From contig OY751489.1 of the NCBI GenBank assembly GCA_963565915.1, positions 2,666,001 to 2,730,000 of the forward strand: a DNA stretch of 64,000 nt. Direction: 5' to 3'. The stretch's first letter is position 1. Each line of letters opens with the position of its first letter. Made by a program: the position numbers and the translations under genes. The DNA comes from Entoloma clypeatum (taxonomy: Eukaryota > Basidiomycota > Agaricomycetes > Agaricales > Entolomataceae). Below the pieces are notes generated by a model that saw only the letters and a list, made by a program, of their open reading frames with translations, was not told the origin of the DNA and searched no databases. This document shows positions 14,201 through 25,634 of this stretch, piece after piece.

Positions 14201-14374
14201 CTCGACATAAAGACGCGGTTCATCCCTTCTGTTGGTTGGTGCATACGCTACGGGTCGCGGGTTTCGCAGGGAGGGAGATATCGAATGATGTTTCTTGATG
14301 GTGTTGCCCTGGACGTTGACGTTGACGAGGACTGGGTAGAGTTCACAGGTCAGAGTGGGGAGACTGCCGTGTGA
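11234..14374 (+). CDS. PLK4/SAK-like polo-box protein with a degenerate kinase domain (probable pseudokinase)
   Basis: Start ATG 11234 gives MSTSNIAIGETITNAFE, a 60-nt intron, then the kinase N-lobe AYSVLDKIRDGKASTLYRV with an intact AxK lysine (LALKL). The domain is otherwise degenerate: no glycine-rich triad, HRD reads HRN (VVHRNIDLSSVLL), the DFG position reads GFD (KLSGFDFA), the APE glutamate reads APQ if the intron near 11976-12037 is placed as I think, and the helix-C Glu is missing. The C-lobe VDIWSVGCVM motif remains. C-terminal parts match PLK4: a cryptic polo-box segment (LPSHSVLVDFRESQRRRG, IDSDGSK), LPSAYWKQYNDTARLIEQIK, MTNGPPGDIEVLF, and a final polo box (GWCIRYGSRVSQGGRYRMMF) ending at the stop. 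Polo boxes normally bind phosphopeptides or centriole/spindle-pole partners. A structural role is inferred; it lies 3' of MPS1. Confidence 0.82.
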
Positions 14375-14721
14375 GTGCATTTTCTTGGCATTTTTTATGT
14401 TTATGACGGGTTGCAGACATAAGATCCGCGACTGTGGTTCAAGGAATGCAGTGGGAGAGAGAATGAAGGTATTTGAAGGTTTTGTCTCTATGTTTGATGA
14501 GATTTCGGAAGAGTGATCATGTCAACCCAGCCAGTAAAATGTACATGGGACTCGTAAATAATAATAAGCAGCATCGCCACCGAAATAACCAGACCAAGTA
14601 CTAATAGTCTTTAATCTTCTTCATCTCCATCAACATCCCTTTGCCAGTGCCTCTTGCTGTGCTGCCAACTTTTGACACGACTGGTGGAATGTAACCGCCC
14701 ATTACCAGGCTCCTCTTGGAC
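14375..14721. other. Intergenic spacer, nothing recognised
   Basis: About 350 bp between the PLK4-like stop codon and the next start. AT-rich, with no open frame or motif I can support; it probably holds the 3' UTR of one gene and the promoter of the next. Confidence 0.5.
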
Positions 14722-16533
14722 ATGCTGTATCTGCGCCGTATTCGTTCCTCGCCGCGTTTATTTCACGTTTCGTACTCGAGCGCTATCGCCACCTCAGCCT
14801 GTTGGCTGCCACGCCGTGCGTTCTCTATCATGGCGGATATTCGTACAGACCTTGTTGAATACACGTCGGGGGGGTCTCATACATATTATTCTATGTTAAC
14901 CCATAATCTAACATGTTCAGCTTCAACAATCTCATTCGCCACGAAGAACGCAAACGTGTCTTTAACGTTGATGGGCTCCGTCGACTTGCAGCAAAGTCCG
15001 TCGATCGGAGTCCTGATGATATCGTCAGCCTCACAAAGCTAGCCGAGGGTGGGCTTAACCGTACTTTCCTCATCACCATGAGCCGTGACTTCAAAATGGT
15101 GGCGCGCATCCCGTATCCGGTTACGGTTCCCAAGTACTTCGCTGTCGCTAGTGAATTAGCCACTATGGAGTTACTCCGCTCCTCTGGGCTACCTATACCT
15201 GTTGTTTACGGATATTCGCCTTCGCCGAACAACGCAGCAGAGACCGAGTATATCTTCATGGAATTTGTAGAAGGCGCCAACTTAAGCGACATTTGGTTTG
15301 GCCTAGAGGAAAGGGATATCATCTCCATTTCACGGCAACTTGCCGAACTTGAGTCGAAAATGATGTCGATTTCTTTCCCAGCTGGCGGAAGCCTGTACTA
15401 TACCAAGGACTTGGAGAACGCGGCTGGGAGCCCCTCTGGGATCACATTAGAGGACAAGCGTTTCTGCGTCGGTCCAGATACAAGTACGCGTCTATGGTAT
15501 GGCAGGAGATCAGGGCTCGACGCAGATCGAGGACCATGTAGGTCGCTCTCTGCCTTTTTATATTACACCCTTGAACCAACTAATAACTATAGACAAAAGT
15601 GCCGAAGCAGCACTCGTAAGAGGAGCCCAAAAGGAATGAGCTTATCTGCAGCAGTTCGGTCGCCCGCTGTTGCCGTTCGAGCGCATCAGGAGGGAAGCTT
15701 ACGGCTACCAGGAGCAGCTGCCGTCGCATCACATCGAGAACCTTGACCGCTATCTCAGCATCGCGTCCCAACTGATCCCCAGGGACCCCTCTCTTGTTCA
15801 TTTCTGCATCCGCCATCCCGACCTCCAGCCAGGCAATATTATCGTTTCCAGGTCGTCAGACTGTAGCTTGCACATCGTCCGCCTGATCGATTGGCAACAC
15901 GCCTCGATCCTACCCTTGTTTCTCCTTGCTGGTATACCTGAACAACTACAGAACTACAATGACTCCCACTCGCAATCTATGAAGCGGCCTTCTTTACCGG
16001 AGAATTTGGATAAATGGGACGAGAACCAGCGAAGAGAAAATATGGAATCTTACCGTCGCCGCCTCGTCCATTACCACTACGTCGAAAAGATGAAGGAGTA
16101 CAACAAACGTCATTACAGGGCATTGGTGGACCTCATGGCCATGCACCGTCGCCGCCTTTTCTGCCGCGCCAGTGAACCGTGGGAGGGTGAAACTCTCGAG
16201 CTGAAGGTTGCGCTTATACAAGCAACGGAGAATTGGAAGATGCTTACGGGGGGCGGCGCGCCATGTCCTATCGTGTTCGGCCCCGATGACGTACGCGAGA
16301 CGAAGAAGTTGGATGCAGCGCAGAGACAAGCAGACAAGCATCTAGAGGATTGCCGGCACTTTATCGGCCATGGGACGGATGGCTGGGTACCTGCCAAGTA
16401 CCACGAGGAGGCTATGGCACGCAGCAAGATGCTCAAGGAGCTTGGATTGGCGGGGACCGAGTCGGAGGAGGAATGGGCCCAGGTCGAGGCCCACTGGCCC
16501 TTCGATGACATGGACGAAAGTGACTACTTATAA
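14722..16533 (+). CDS. AIM9-like aminoglycoside-phosphotransferase-fold protein, predicted mitochondrial
   Basis: Three exons encode a protein of the APH/choline-kinase fold related to yeast AIM9 (altered inheritance of mitochondria). After an N-terminal arginine- and serine-rich stretch without acidic residues (MLYLRRIRSSPRLFHV...), which looks like a mitochondrial presequence, come LVEYTSGG, FNVDGLRRLAA, LAEGGLNRTFLITM (nucleotide loop), MVARIPYPVTVPK (Lys/Arg region), YIFMEFVEGANLSDIWF (hinge), the catalytic HPDLQPGNIIV and the metal-binding LIDWQHA. All catalytic residues are present. A long helical C-terminal extension with KLDAAQRQADKH and GTDGWVPAKYHEEA is shared by the mushroom family, which is often expanded. 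Introns are at about 14871-14911 and 15540-15592. Substrate is unknown. Confidence 0.85.
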
Positions 16534-16657
16534 TAAATCGAGCTAACGACCGTAGGCCAAGGGAACTCCGCCATGTTATATCACATCTGTTTTGTTTATT
16601 GCTGGCCTATAGACATCTTCAATTCTGATCGCACTTGTTTTGCGCTAGCTGTGGCGT

Positions 16658-17924
16658 ATGGCATTATCAGATCGTACCTACACATGCCACATTCAGACTC
16701 CGAACATCTCAGCGATGAGCGAGTACACCTCTCTCTTTCGGTCATCCACCTCCACCTTTCCTTTCCAGTTTATCCCAATCCATCATGAATCCGACTGCAG
16801 ACGACCTGATTTCACTTTGGTGAATCAAGACAGTATCTACCAATGGACGGCTGGCCATGTCGGTGCCGTGTCTAGATTGTTAAACCTCTTTCGCGAAGTG
16901 AGTACCCACCTTTCAGTCAAAGCAACTGCTAACCCTGCAAACAAAAAAAAAGACCATGCTGCAGAATCTCGAGAAATCGTTCACGGGTGAAGACTTCGAT
17001 TGCGAATTCCCTCCCACGACCTTATGGGCCGATCCTCTTTGCAAGGTATCATTGCGCGTGGCCTTCCGGGGGCTGAAGACTACGTCTCGGATATTATCAA
17101 TCCACTCTGCCAATTGCTGGCAACAGGGTGTGCTACACGCAGGGACAGCAATCGAAATAGCATTGATACGTGCCATCGTCGTGGGTGGCTTTACGCAGAA
17201 ACAGGAACAGGATGATCTGCGCTATGTATTTGCCTCCCCCCTCCATGCTAGTTGTTGCTTTCACAAGCGGCCTAAATTTCCTTCTGTGTTTGACCTTTCC
17301 GTAGCGGTCATCAAAGAGTTCAAGCCATCTCGACTCGGTGTTGAGTCCGATCCGTTGTGTTCCATCCCCCGGTCAAACACCACCCCCCACCAGAGGCACA
17401 ATGGCAAGATGAATTTTATCGAGCCACCTTCGCCGTGGCTGGAGGCACTGTCCGAATTTCCCCGGAATTTGCGTCGGCACGGGGAGCCAAAGTTGCGGGC
17501 AGGATTGACTTCCTTGTACCTTCCGTGAAGTGGGGGATTGAAATTACCCGCGACGGTAATCTTCTCTGTCACGATAACAGGTTTCGACAGGGTGGTGCAT
17601 ACTATGCTTGGATCCAGTCTTGCGACATGGTTGAATATATTTTGCTTGACTTCCGGTGGAAGTCCATCCCACGAGTATGTGTGTGCTTGTCCATTTTTCG
17701 TTGTCTGGCACTAAGATAAATAAACATTGTCAGACATGAAAGATCTTTATCATGTTGAGAGGTATGAGACCATTACGATATATGACAATTGTGTGGGGAT
17801 TGTTTGTGGACCGATTTCTCTGCTAGAAGATTCAGTTTTTCCATGTAACCTTGTGTTTATTCTCAATACCATATCAGCATCCTTTTTTCCACGTGGTCAT
17901 TCAGGAAAGCCATGGCTGACCTAA
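16658..17924 (+). pseudogene. Crinkler (CRN)/REase-like family pseudogene with several frameshifts
   Basis: Fragments of a gene typical of Agaricomycete Crinkler-like or retrotransposon-hot-spot-like families. Recognisable blocks in order: DSIYQWTAGHVGAVSRLLN, GIIARGLPGAEDYVSD, IDTCHRRGWLYAET, DDLRYVFASPLH, SVAVIKEFKPSRL, then PPEAQWQDEFYRATF, ISPEFASARGAKVAGRIDF, KWGIEITRDGN, DMVEYILLDFR and DLYHVERYETITIYDN. The C-terminal part with GRIDF followed by WGIEIT resembles the PD-(D/E)XK-nuclease-like domain described for CRN proteins. The blocks lie in different frames: shifts occur between about 16990 and 17045, near 17212, and in the C-run near 17385, none explained by introns of normal size. 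It is therefore probably a decayed copy. ATGs at 16658 and 16715 are possible starts. Confidence 0.62.
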
Positions 17925-18136
17925 TAATAGTGAGCGATGGCTTCGTCGACTCTACGTTGTCTATCCGTTGTGCGCCACGGTTCGCGGCGCACGCAAGCCC
18001 GACTGCTCTCTACTACTCAGTCCTTGAGGGAAGAGGTTGCCTCAAATCTCGACAATTTGCCCGTGCAGAAAAAACCAGTTGGAGGTTTTCGCAGCGGGTG
18101 AACACACTTCATCCGTCTGTTATGCGCACGCCTCTA

Positions 18137-18659
18137 ATGTCCAGTCACGGCAGGATCGCTGGATTCTTGTTCGGTTTTTCTCTTGCGTCTTCCTTTGCCG
18201 CATATTGTCTCTTGGAAGAATATCAACGAGCTTCCGCTGCTCTGCAGGCCAGCGTCGAGACACTACAGAACAGCACTGACAAGGTCAATCTATCCTCCAT
18301 ACAGTCGGGTTAGGGGCTCACATAGTTTGATAATCAGATCTCTGCCCATGTCCGAAGAATAGATGCTGTCGAAAAGGATCTCAAAGCTCTTAATCAGGCC
18401 TCAGCGTCAAAAGAAGATGTCTCCAGAGTTCGAGCAGAGACCAAAAAACTTTTTGGCGGCCTTCATGTTGGTCAGCTCATTTTCTGTGGCTTCCTCAAAA
18501 ATTCGTTCTGATTTCCGTTCAGAATTCTTAGACTTGCACTCGCATGTTTGGGGGATACGTACGTCGACGAATATGTGTTCCAAACTCACACTGATCCCGT
18601 GGTTAGAGCAAGACCTCCAAGCTCTCTCGAAAAAGAATTCGACGACAGTCCGAATCTAA
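18137..18659 (+). CDS. Small membrane-anchored coiled-coil protein, 122 residues
   Basis: Four exons (18137-18283, 18338-18470, 18523-18558, 18607-18659) join in frame to 122 residues. The N-terminus MSSHGRIAGFLFGFSLASSFAAYCLLEEYQ is a single hydrophobic segment, followed by a long heptad-like helix (SAALQASVETLQNSTDK, HVRRIDAVEKDLKALNQAS, VSRVRAETKKLFGGLHVEF) and the conserved-looking ending SHVWGIQQDLQALSK. The layout (short membrane anchor plus coiled coil) resembles small conserved basidiomycete proteins, perhaps of the mitochondrial inner membrane, but I cannot name a family. An in-frame ATG at 18122 would add five residues. Splice sites are all GT-AG and the phases agree, which supports a real gene. 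Confidence 0.7.
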
Positions 18660-19052
18660 CGTTCTCGCCCGACCTTCGTTCGTTCGCGTCGACGTCGTTC
18701 ATCACCCTCATGAATAGGAAGGATACCAACTGCATACTCGTTCCTATGTCATGGGAGTCTCCAGGAGCAACTTGTAGACTTTTACCCTTTTTATATATAA
18801 TTCACCCGCCAGGCAGAGGCCTAGGATGAAGGAATGACAATATCCCACGGATTTTGCAAGTCTCAAGTCGGGATCCTGGCCCCAAGGAGAGTAGTATAAA
18901 TTCCTGAAACTTACTGAGATGTTGCAGTTTCTGCGTGTGAATGGGTTCTGACTAGTTAGGAGTCTTATACAGTAAAGAAGGGAAAGACAATGAAATTTAA
19001 ACCCATAGGAATGACTCGGAACACACGTGACAACTCGTCCAACATTTTCATC

Positions 19053-22000
19053 ATGCCCCCAAAGCGCAAAAATGGTGTGGAAGAGGAAGGTACCTCAAGA
19101 GAGAAGAAGAAACAGAAGATCGCTGCTGCCCGCATGATCGCAGTGCAGGAACCAAAAGCTGTATCTTTCTCCGACAACGTGGTTGCGGGACCCTCGACTC
19201 AGAGAAGTAAGCTCTTTGTTCTCTACGCCGAGCTTCAGGTTTACGAGTGGCCCGGGACATGTTGAGGCTTAAATACGCTACCCAGTGCGATTGATGTCGA
19301 GAGATTTACAGAGGTATGCTGCGACTGGTTACAAGTATACCTCGTTTGACCAACTTCTCCAGGCGAGAGCCTTCGAAATCAGTGCCATGCAAGATGCAAT
19401 GAAAAACGCGAGGTGAGCGGCTACCAATCTTGACTTTTTTGTGTGAAACAATGGCCCTTTTCAGTGTTAGCTCGACGTCAAGAGCTTGGCAAGCCCTTCC
19501 CAGACATCTACGGCGTAGATCAGCAAGTCATGACATCCGCCGTGTTCCGCTTCGTCTCCGTGACAAGGCGCGTGCAGAGGTGACGATCTGACACCCACAT
19601 AGTGGGAAATTGCGATTCATCCCTTCTCAGATGGATCCTGTCCACAAGAAAGCTTCAGGACGGTCATTGTCAAAGCTTGGGAGGACTAAGCGTCCGACCC
19701 GTACGGAGACATTGATGAAACGACAACGTATTTCACCGTCTGCATCTGGTCCTCCGTAGTTGATCCATGTCCTCCTCAGGCGATAAGAGTTGGCTGGAAA
19801 CACACCTATGGCACGCCAAGCGTATGAAGATGGAAAATATTTGGGGCTACAAACTTGTGAGGGTTCATCCTCCCGAATCTTGCTCCACACAAACACTTTT
19901 CAGGCCGTTCATCCCACAGAAAAAGCATTTCGACCGTCACATCGTGCCTCGGTGCATGGGTCGATCCTTCATGACGCTTCATATCATGCTATCATTGAAT
20001 TGAAGGGTCCACAGAATATTCTTAAGGCTATCCTGGAAGCCTGTTGTGACCCTCAAGGTGTGGGTCCTGGTGCAGTACGGTATGCTTTCCAATACACTAC
20101 TGCTCATAAGGCTGAGCAGCATCATGGAAGATATACAACCGGGTCACGCTCTTTAGATACCCATTTTTACAGGCCTGGATCATATCCTTTTGGTTTGGTT
20201 TCGCCGATAAGTGTTATTTGGAGGCCGCAGGTCTGTTCTTCACCCCCCCATAGCGATGAACCTGCAAATGGGATACCTGAGAGTAGACTTCATATTCCAA
20301 AGCGCAAACGGAAAGGAAACGAGAAAGGAAAGGCAAAGGAAACCACAGAGCCAATCGTTACACCAGAGGGGAGGGTCGTTTGGTTACGTGTGCATCCCTC
20401 CGCTTTCGATGATGTCTTCTCGTCTCTCTCACTCGCTGCCTCGTCAAGTTTGGACGCAGCTAAGCGCAAAAATGGAGGGGATGGAGAGGAAATTGAAGTG
20501 GATATCGCGGATTTGCGGGGGGAAATCAATACTTTTGAGATAACCGGACCCAAGTCAAATCAAGTACTCAAAGGTGCATTGAGTCCAGTGCCACAAGATC
20601 AACGAATTGATTTCCAGAAAGTACGTTTTTCGTGAAACCACCTTCGTCTCGACTCTTAATTTAGCTGCATTTTCGTTAGTTTTGGAGTGGCTTGGGGAAC
20701 TGGCAGACGTCCGGAGAGCTAACCCGCGGCATTATTATTGGCTTTACAATTCAAGATCCTCGCCTGAAGTAATAATTGCTCGTCCATCTTCTCTTCTTCA
20801 ACGAAAATAAATGATTCTTGTCAGGTTTCCGCCAAAAAACGCCAGACCGTCACTATGCCATGCTCTGCCTGGAATGGCGCTTCAACCCTCGCCTGAATTG
20901 GCATCAAGTGAGTTGTGGAATGAACAGGTGAGAAATGGCCTATCAAAACCTCGCTTTAAGAAGAAAGATCTAGACGAACGACGATCGAAGGTAGGGAAGA
21001 TGATTCTTGTAATAACCTCCCTTTGACGTGAGATTGTTTCAGCTTTTGATTCCTGGTACGCCACTGCAGCCCCTTCGGCAAGACGACCGTATTCCCGTGC
21101 TTCTCATTCAGCGATCTGTCGAGAACTCAGGCTCTGCCAATCAAGGGCTTCACGGCTGGACTCTGATCATCCCAGCTGGTTGGTCCATGGCCTTTATGAA
21201 CTCCCTCACATTTACTGGTACCCGTGTGGGTGGCCAACGTGAGCGACAAACACAAGCGTTTGAAGCAGGCACGGCGTACTTCCCACACGACCTCCCTTCA
21301 TCGACAGGTTACGAAACTTATGCCGCTACCCGTGGATCAGAACAACAAGCGCAATGGACAAAGAAGCCTCCTGCTAAACGACCCAATTTCGAGAAACTGG
21401 GGACAAGGAGTCCTTGGAGGGCCGATTGGGAAGTTGTTCTTGGACTCTCAAGTCCAACTCGTTCTATCGTGCCAGAAGCAGACTTGGTCACGACACAGAG
21501 GGAAGAAACAAACAATGCAGCAGTTGAAGAAAAAACTCTTACGGTTTGGCTACTACGTGGGGTCGAAGTGCCAAGTATAATCGCTAACATGTCGAAGCTC
21601 TTCAATCCGGGGGCAGCTCTACAAGAACAGATCAACAGACTTCGAGTGAAACGAGGACATGAACCTTTTGGCGCATCTATGAAAGCAGGCGAGCTCATGA
21701 AGGCGGCTTTAGTGTCTGTCAGAATAAAAGTATGGAAACGAGGAACACCTGCTGATTTAGCCATGATATATGGTGCCGAAGATGACGAGGTCAGGAACTG
21801 GAATAAGGTTATGCAAATGCCAGGTTACGCAGGTGACCTTGACGATGAAGAGAATACAGTCCACTCAACCGACGAAGGTTGTTATAACCACATAATCAAG
21901 AGATTATCGATCGTCCCTTCGGATGCTCCTGCCGTAGGTTATGTGACGAGTGGACATTTTTGTCTGTCTCAAGGTCAAGGCTCTGCAATCGGGGCGGTAT

Positions 22001-22200
22001 CCCTTATCAAGGCGCTCGAGTTATTCGAGCAGACTCGAAGGTGAGTTTTCGTAATACTGCCATGTTATTCTCATCAAGTGTCGTGATTGACTAGACTCTC
22101 TCCTAACTCCGCCTCAAGGAAGATGTCAGGGTTTGTGAAGGTACGCAATGGAAACAGTCAAGAATGCCGCCCTGCTTTCATCGAACTGTTGGATAACTGA
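19053..22200 (+). CDS. POP1: RNase P/MRP protein subunit Pop1
   Basis: Largest protein subunit of RNase P and RNase MRP, needed for tRNA 5' processing and rRNA processing in the nucleus and nucleolus. The start MPPKRKNGVEEEG leads into a lysine-rich nuclear-localisation-like stretch (SREKKKQKI). The POP1 N-terminal domain follows (FTEARAFEISAMQDAM, TSRAWQALPRHLRRRSASHD, PLRLRDKARAE), with the strongly conserved WLETHLWHAKRMKM and HGSILHDASYHAIIEL. The POPLD domain is seen as LHGWTLIIPAGWSMAFMNS and GTRVGGQRERQ. The last exon ends VKVRNGNSQECRPAFIELL, the usual Pop1 ending, with TGA at 22198-22200. About nine introns. An in-frame ATG at 18990 would add 21 residues. The gene converges with borealin, 130 bp away. 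Confidence 0.92.
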
Positions 22201-22330
22201 ATGGAGAATATTTGATGGTTTTCTACAGTTGGATAACAAAATCAAATTTCTGCATAAATGAGAGTGTGAATGTCCATGTATGAATCACAAATAAGTACAT
22301 GAAATGGAAACCTGGCGCGATCACTGGGGA

Positions 22331-23841
22331 CTAGCCAAGTTTCCATTTATCAACAGCAGCTTGTACTAATCTTCCCATTTCTACCCGCGCCTGTTTTTTA
22401 GCACTATCTGAGATGCCCTCTAGGGCATCCAGGGCCTGTGGAGATGTCTGCAAAGGGTCAAATTGGAGAAGATGTCCATCCTTGGTGGGAATTGCGACGA
22501 GAGCCGAGAAGGAGCGTGTATGGGTCCGGTGATGTCGAGGAGTTGTTGGATGGAGGTTGGACGCGCCGTCTGTAGGTTGGGAGTGCGACGAAGGGAGCTG
22601 TGTAGAGTACACGTGGCGTGACCGTGTAGGGGGCAGTGAGTGCAGGTGGAGCTGAGAGTTTTCGCGAGAGCGAGTCGACGGCGGAGATTGAGGTTGAGAG
22701 GGGTCAGTATGATTGCTGGCCTGTGAATCTGTGCGAGAGTGGCCGTCACCATTTAAGTGGGAGGGGATTAACACCGATGGGTCACGTCGGATGAGGATGC
22801 TGCTCTTCGCTCGTTTTGATGTTTGCGAATCTGCTTGACTGTCTTCGATATCAGTTTCTGCATCAGCACCACTTCCAAACCATCCAAGGTCAAACTGATA
22901 TGGATTCGCAAGGGGTGATCCATTGACGCTGAGCATACTCTCATCCCTTCTCGGAAGTCGCAGGGTCGTGGGCATTGATGGTGTTGGGGCGCCACTAGGG
23001 AATCTCGGCGTTTTGGAGGGCAGTTCCGGATTGAAGGTTGAACTGGAGGGCACGCGAGATCCGGGTTGTCGGGATCCTGGTGGTTTCGCAGGTGAGGTTG
23101 GCCGCGAAGGTAATCGAGAGTTGGGCGCAAAAGAGCCGAAATTGCTGCCAAACGGAGGTTTTGATTTCTGAGGACTTGGGGAAGGGGGAACACGTCCCAT
23201 TGTGCGTATCTGAGATGCGATTTAGCACGCAATAAACGGCGAAAAGCTCGAAGACATGCTGCACTGGGTGTCTTGTTCCCATTGGCAATAAGCCGGGCGC
23301 GCTGTGCAGTACCAGGCCCAGTCGAGGATCCCGCCACCTTTTTCGGCGAAGCAACTCGGGCTGGCATGCAATGAGATTGGATCAGTGGAGGAGGGAATGT
23401 CGTGCTGACCATTCTTCGGTGCTTTCGGTTCAGAATCCTTATCATCACCGAGGCTCTCCTGGCTAGCAACCCACTTTCTTTTCCTTGCATCTTTGTCCAG
23501 CTCTCCCAGTGTTCCAGTACCTCCCGCTGCCTCAAACCTTTCCTTCTGAAATCCTCTCAGCGCCGCTTGTATGTTGCCGTTGTACTTTTCACCGAACTCA
23601 CGCATCGTCATATTCCGAACTTGCTTCGGTATTCGTGAGACCTGACCCTCTTGGTGCATGTTGAAATTTTCGAGGCGGTCTGACAGCCATGACTCAAACT
23701 GGCGAGTACGATGCGTGACTGAGCCAGGATTAGATGTTTTCGAGAGCTCTGTGCTCGAAGCGAACCTTCGATATCAAGGTTGGCAAGGAGATGCTGTTTC
23801 TCCTCCTGTGTGTATGTTCTACTTGAGCTCGGAATGTTCAT
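22331..23841 (-). CDS. Borealin/Nbl1-family chromosomal passenger complex subunit
   Basis: Borealin (Dasra/Nbl1) binds survivin and INCENP to place Aurora B on centromeres and the spindle midzone. The N-terminal exon MNIPSSSRTYTQEEKQHLL, LANLDIE and, after an intron, THRTRQFESWLSDRLENF, VSRIPKQVRNMTMREFGEKY match the Nbl1/borealin N-terminal helix pair. The rest is a long Ser/Pro/Thr-rich disordered tail with basic motifs (PPSPSPQKSKPPFG) and a C-terminal block SFSALVAIPTKDGHLLQFD, which suits the borealin C-terminal dimerisation region by its position and sequence (LVAIPTKDG). Exon junctions near 23420 and 23230 are uncertain. The start codon at 23841 is 129 bp from that of the divergent ERG26-like gene. 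Confidence 0.83.
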
Positions 23842-23970
23842 CGGAGAGACGCCAGACGATGTTGAGTTTACTGGGTGGCAGGCGCGCCGGAAAACGACGT
23901 CACGTGCAACGCGTTCGTAAAAGTCGTTCGATCAAGACCCCCAACGACGAGAACGTTCACCTCGCCCGCC

Positions 23971-25505
23971 ATGTCGCCTACAAAGGACGTCTATTTTATT
24001 ATTGGCGGAAGCGGCTTTGTCGGCCGTCACATTGTCCAGCAGCTCCTCGACCGTGGCGACACGGTAGCTGTGTTTGATATTGTTCAACGCTACCATGACG
24101 TTCCTTTCTACTCGGGCGATATTGCCAACGAGGATGAAGTCGCTTCTGCACTCAAAAAAGTTGGCCAAACCCCCATATCCCACTTTTCGTTGATATTGAT
24201 ACCTCCTCTCACCAGAGCGGGGCCACCTGCATCATACATACCGCTTCACCTCCGGCCGGTCTGAAGAACTCTGATCTTTACTACAAAGTTAACGTCGACG
24301 GCGCAAAGGCCGTCATAGCTGCAGCCGTCGCGACAGGTGTTCGGAAACTTGTCTTCACCAGCTCCGCGGGGGTTGTGTTCAACGGGACTGATATTATTGA
24401 TGTCGATGAACGTCTGCCTCCCCCAGAGGTCCCTATGGACGCTTACAACGATTCCAAGGCGAAAGCCGAAGCACTTGTACTGGCAGCCAATGGTAAAGGG
24501 GGATTGTTTACCGTAGCTCTTCGACCTGCTGGCATTTTCGGGTAAGTCACCTCCATGGAACGCTTTATACGAAACCGCTGACTATGATGTAGCCCAGGGG
24601 ATCGTCAAGTTATGACGGGTATGTACCAGGTATACGAGCGTGGTCAAACCCACTTCCAGATCGGCGACAACACGAACCTCTTCGATTGGACTTACGTCGG
24701 AAATGTCGCTCGTGCTCACCTTCTTGCAGCCGACAAGTTGGATATGCCTGCATCAGCTTTCGCTCTGGAAAAACGAGAGAAAGCAACTACCAGCCTTGAT
24801 GAAGTCAGGTCACTTACAGAAGCGGAGGAAAACATTGTTGGTTATCCCCTTCCTTTCATCTCGATCACCACTGGCCGCCACCGCGTACCGACCTGCAAGT
24901 CCCGTCCCCTTGGCCCATACGTAACACCTCCTCCCGACGCCGAGAAGATTGAAGCATCGTTTTATGACCCAAAGCCGCCATTGTCCAATCGTCCCGTCGT
25001 CCGCACGCGGTTCGACGCGTTCTCCGAGCATTCCATCAACAGGTTGAGATCACACAATCCTGAGATGAATCCTCTTCAAGTCGCTGGGCAAGCCTTCTTC
25101 ATTACAAACGGCGAGCCGTGTTATTTCTGGGACTTTGCGCGGTCGGTCTGGCATCAACTAGATGCTTACTTCGCCGGGCATAGGCAACCCAGGTCGACCG
25201 TCAAGCTGCCTAAATCGATCGGGTTGGCTGCGGCCTCTGGTGCGGAGTGGTTCGGCTGGCTGACTGGCAAGGAACCGACCTTTACGAGATTCAAAGTGAC
25301 TTTCAGCTGTGCAACAAGATGGCACAATATTGAGAAGGCTCGAAGAGTGTTGGGATACGAACCAGAGGTTGGGGTGGAGGAGGGCATTAGACGAATGGTT
25401 GAAGTGAGTTGTCTCCTTTCTTAGTGCTGGTGAATGTAATGATTTATTTTATCCTAGTGGTGGCATAAAGAATTTACCGCCGGTAACCACAAAATCGCAC
25501 ACTGA
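23971..25505 (+). CDS. ERG26-like: 3-beta-hydroxysteroid dehydrogenase / sterol-4-alpha-carboxylate 3-dehydrogenase
   Basis: NAD(P)-dependent short-chain-type enzyme of the extended 3-beta-HSD family; Erg26 oxidises and decarboxylates 4-alpha-carboxysterols in ergosterol synthesis at the ER. Seen directly: Rossmann motif YFIIGGSGFVGRHIVQQLL, YKVNVDGAKAVIAAA, the active-site Ser in KLVFTSSAGVVFNG, and the catalytic YNDSKAKAEALVL (YxxxK), LRPAGIFGPGDRQVM, NLFDWTYVGNVARAHLLAA. The C-terminal part GQAFFITNGEPCYFWDFAR and VLGYEPEVGVEEGIRRMVE is family-typical. Residues from about 24780 to 25030 appear as a longer insertion than in yeast Erg26, possibly including an unrecognised intron. A final exon gives WWHKEFTAGNHKIAH and TGA at 25503-25505. 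Other 3-beta-HSD family substrates are possible. Confidence 0.88.
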
Positions 25506-25634
25506 TCTAGCTGTCGTGCCGTTATTTCTTCGTCTTCTCCAGTAATACCCTTTGTATAATCTACTTGTCCATTATTGGATTTTTATTACGGTCGGATACC
25601 ACTAACATGCTTCGACTTGAACATTGACTCAAAA

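Noticed and set aside
22768..23535. Minus-strand alternative frame of 255 codons within borealin
   Set aside because: Only its first part coincides with the real exon; the rest runs through a probable intron and then reads out of frame with the Ser/Pro-rich tail.
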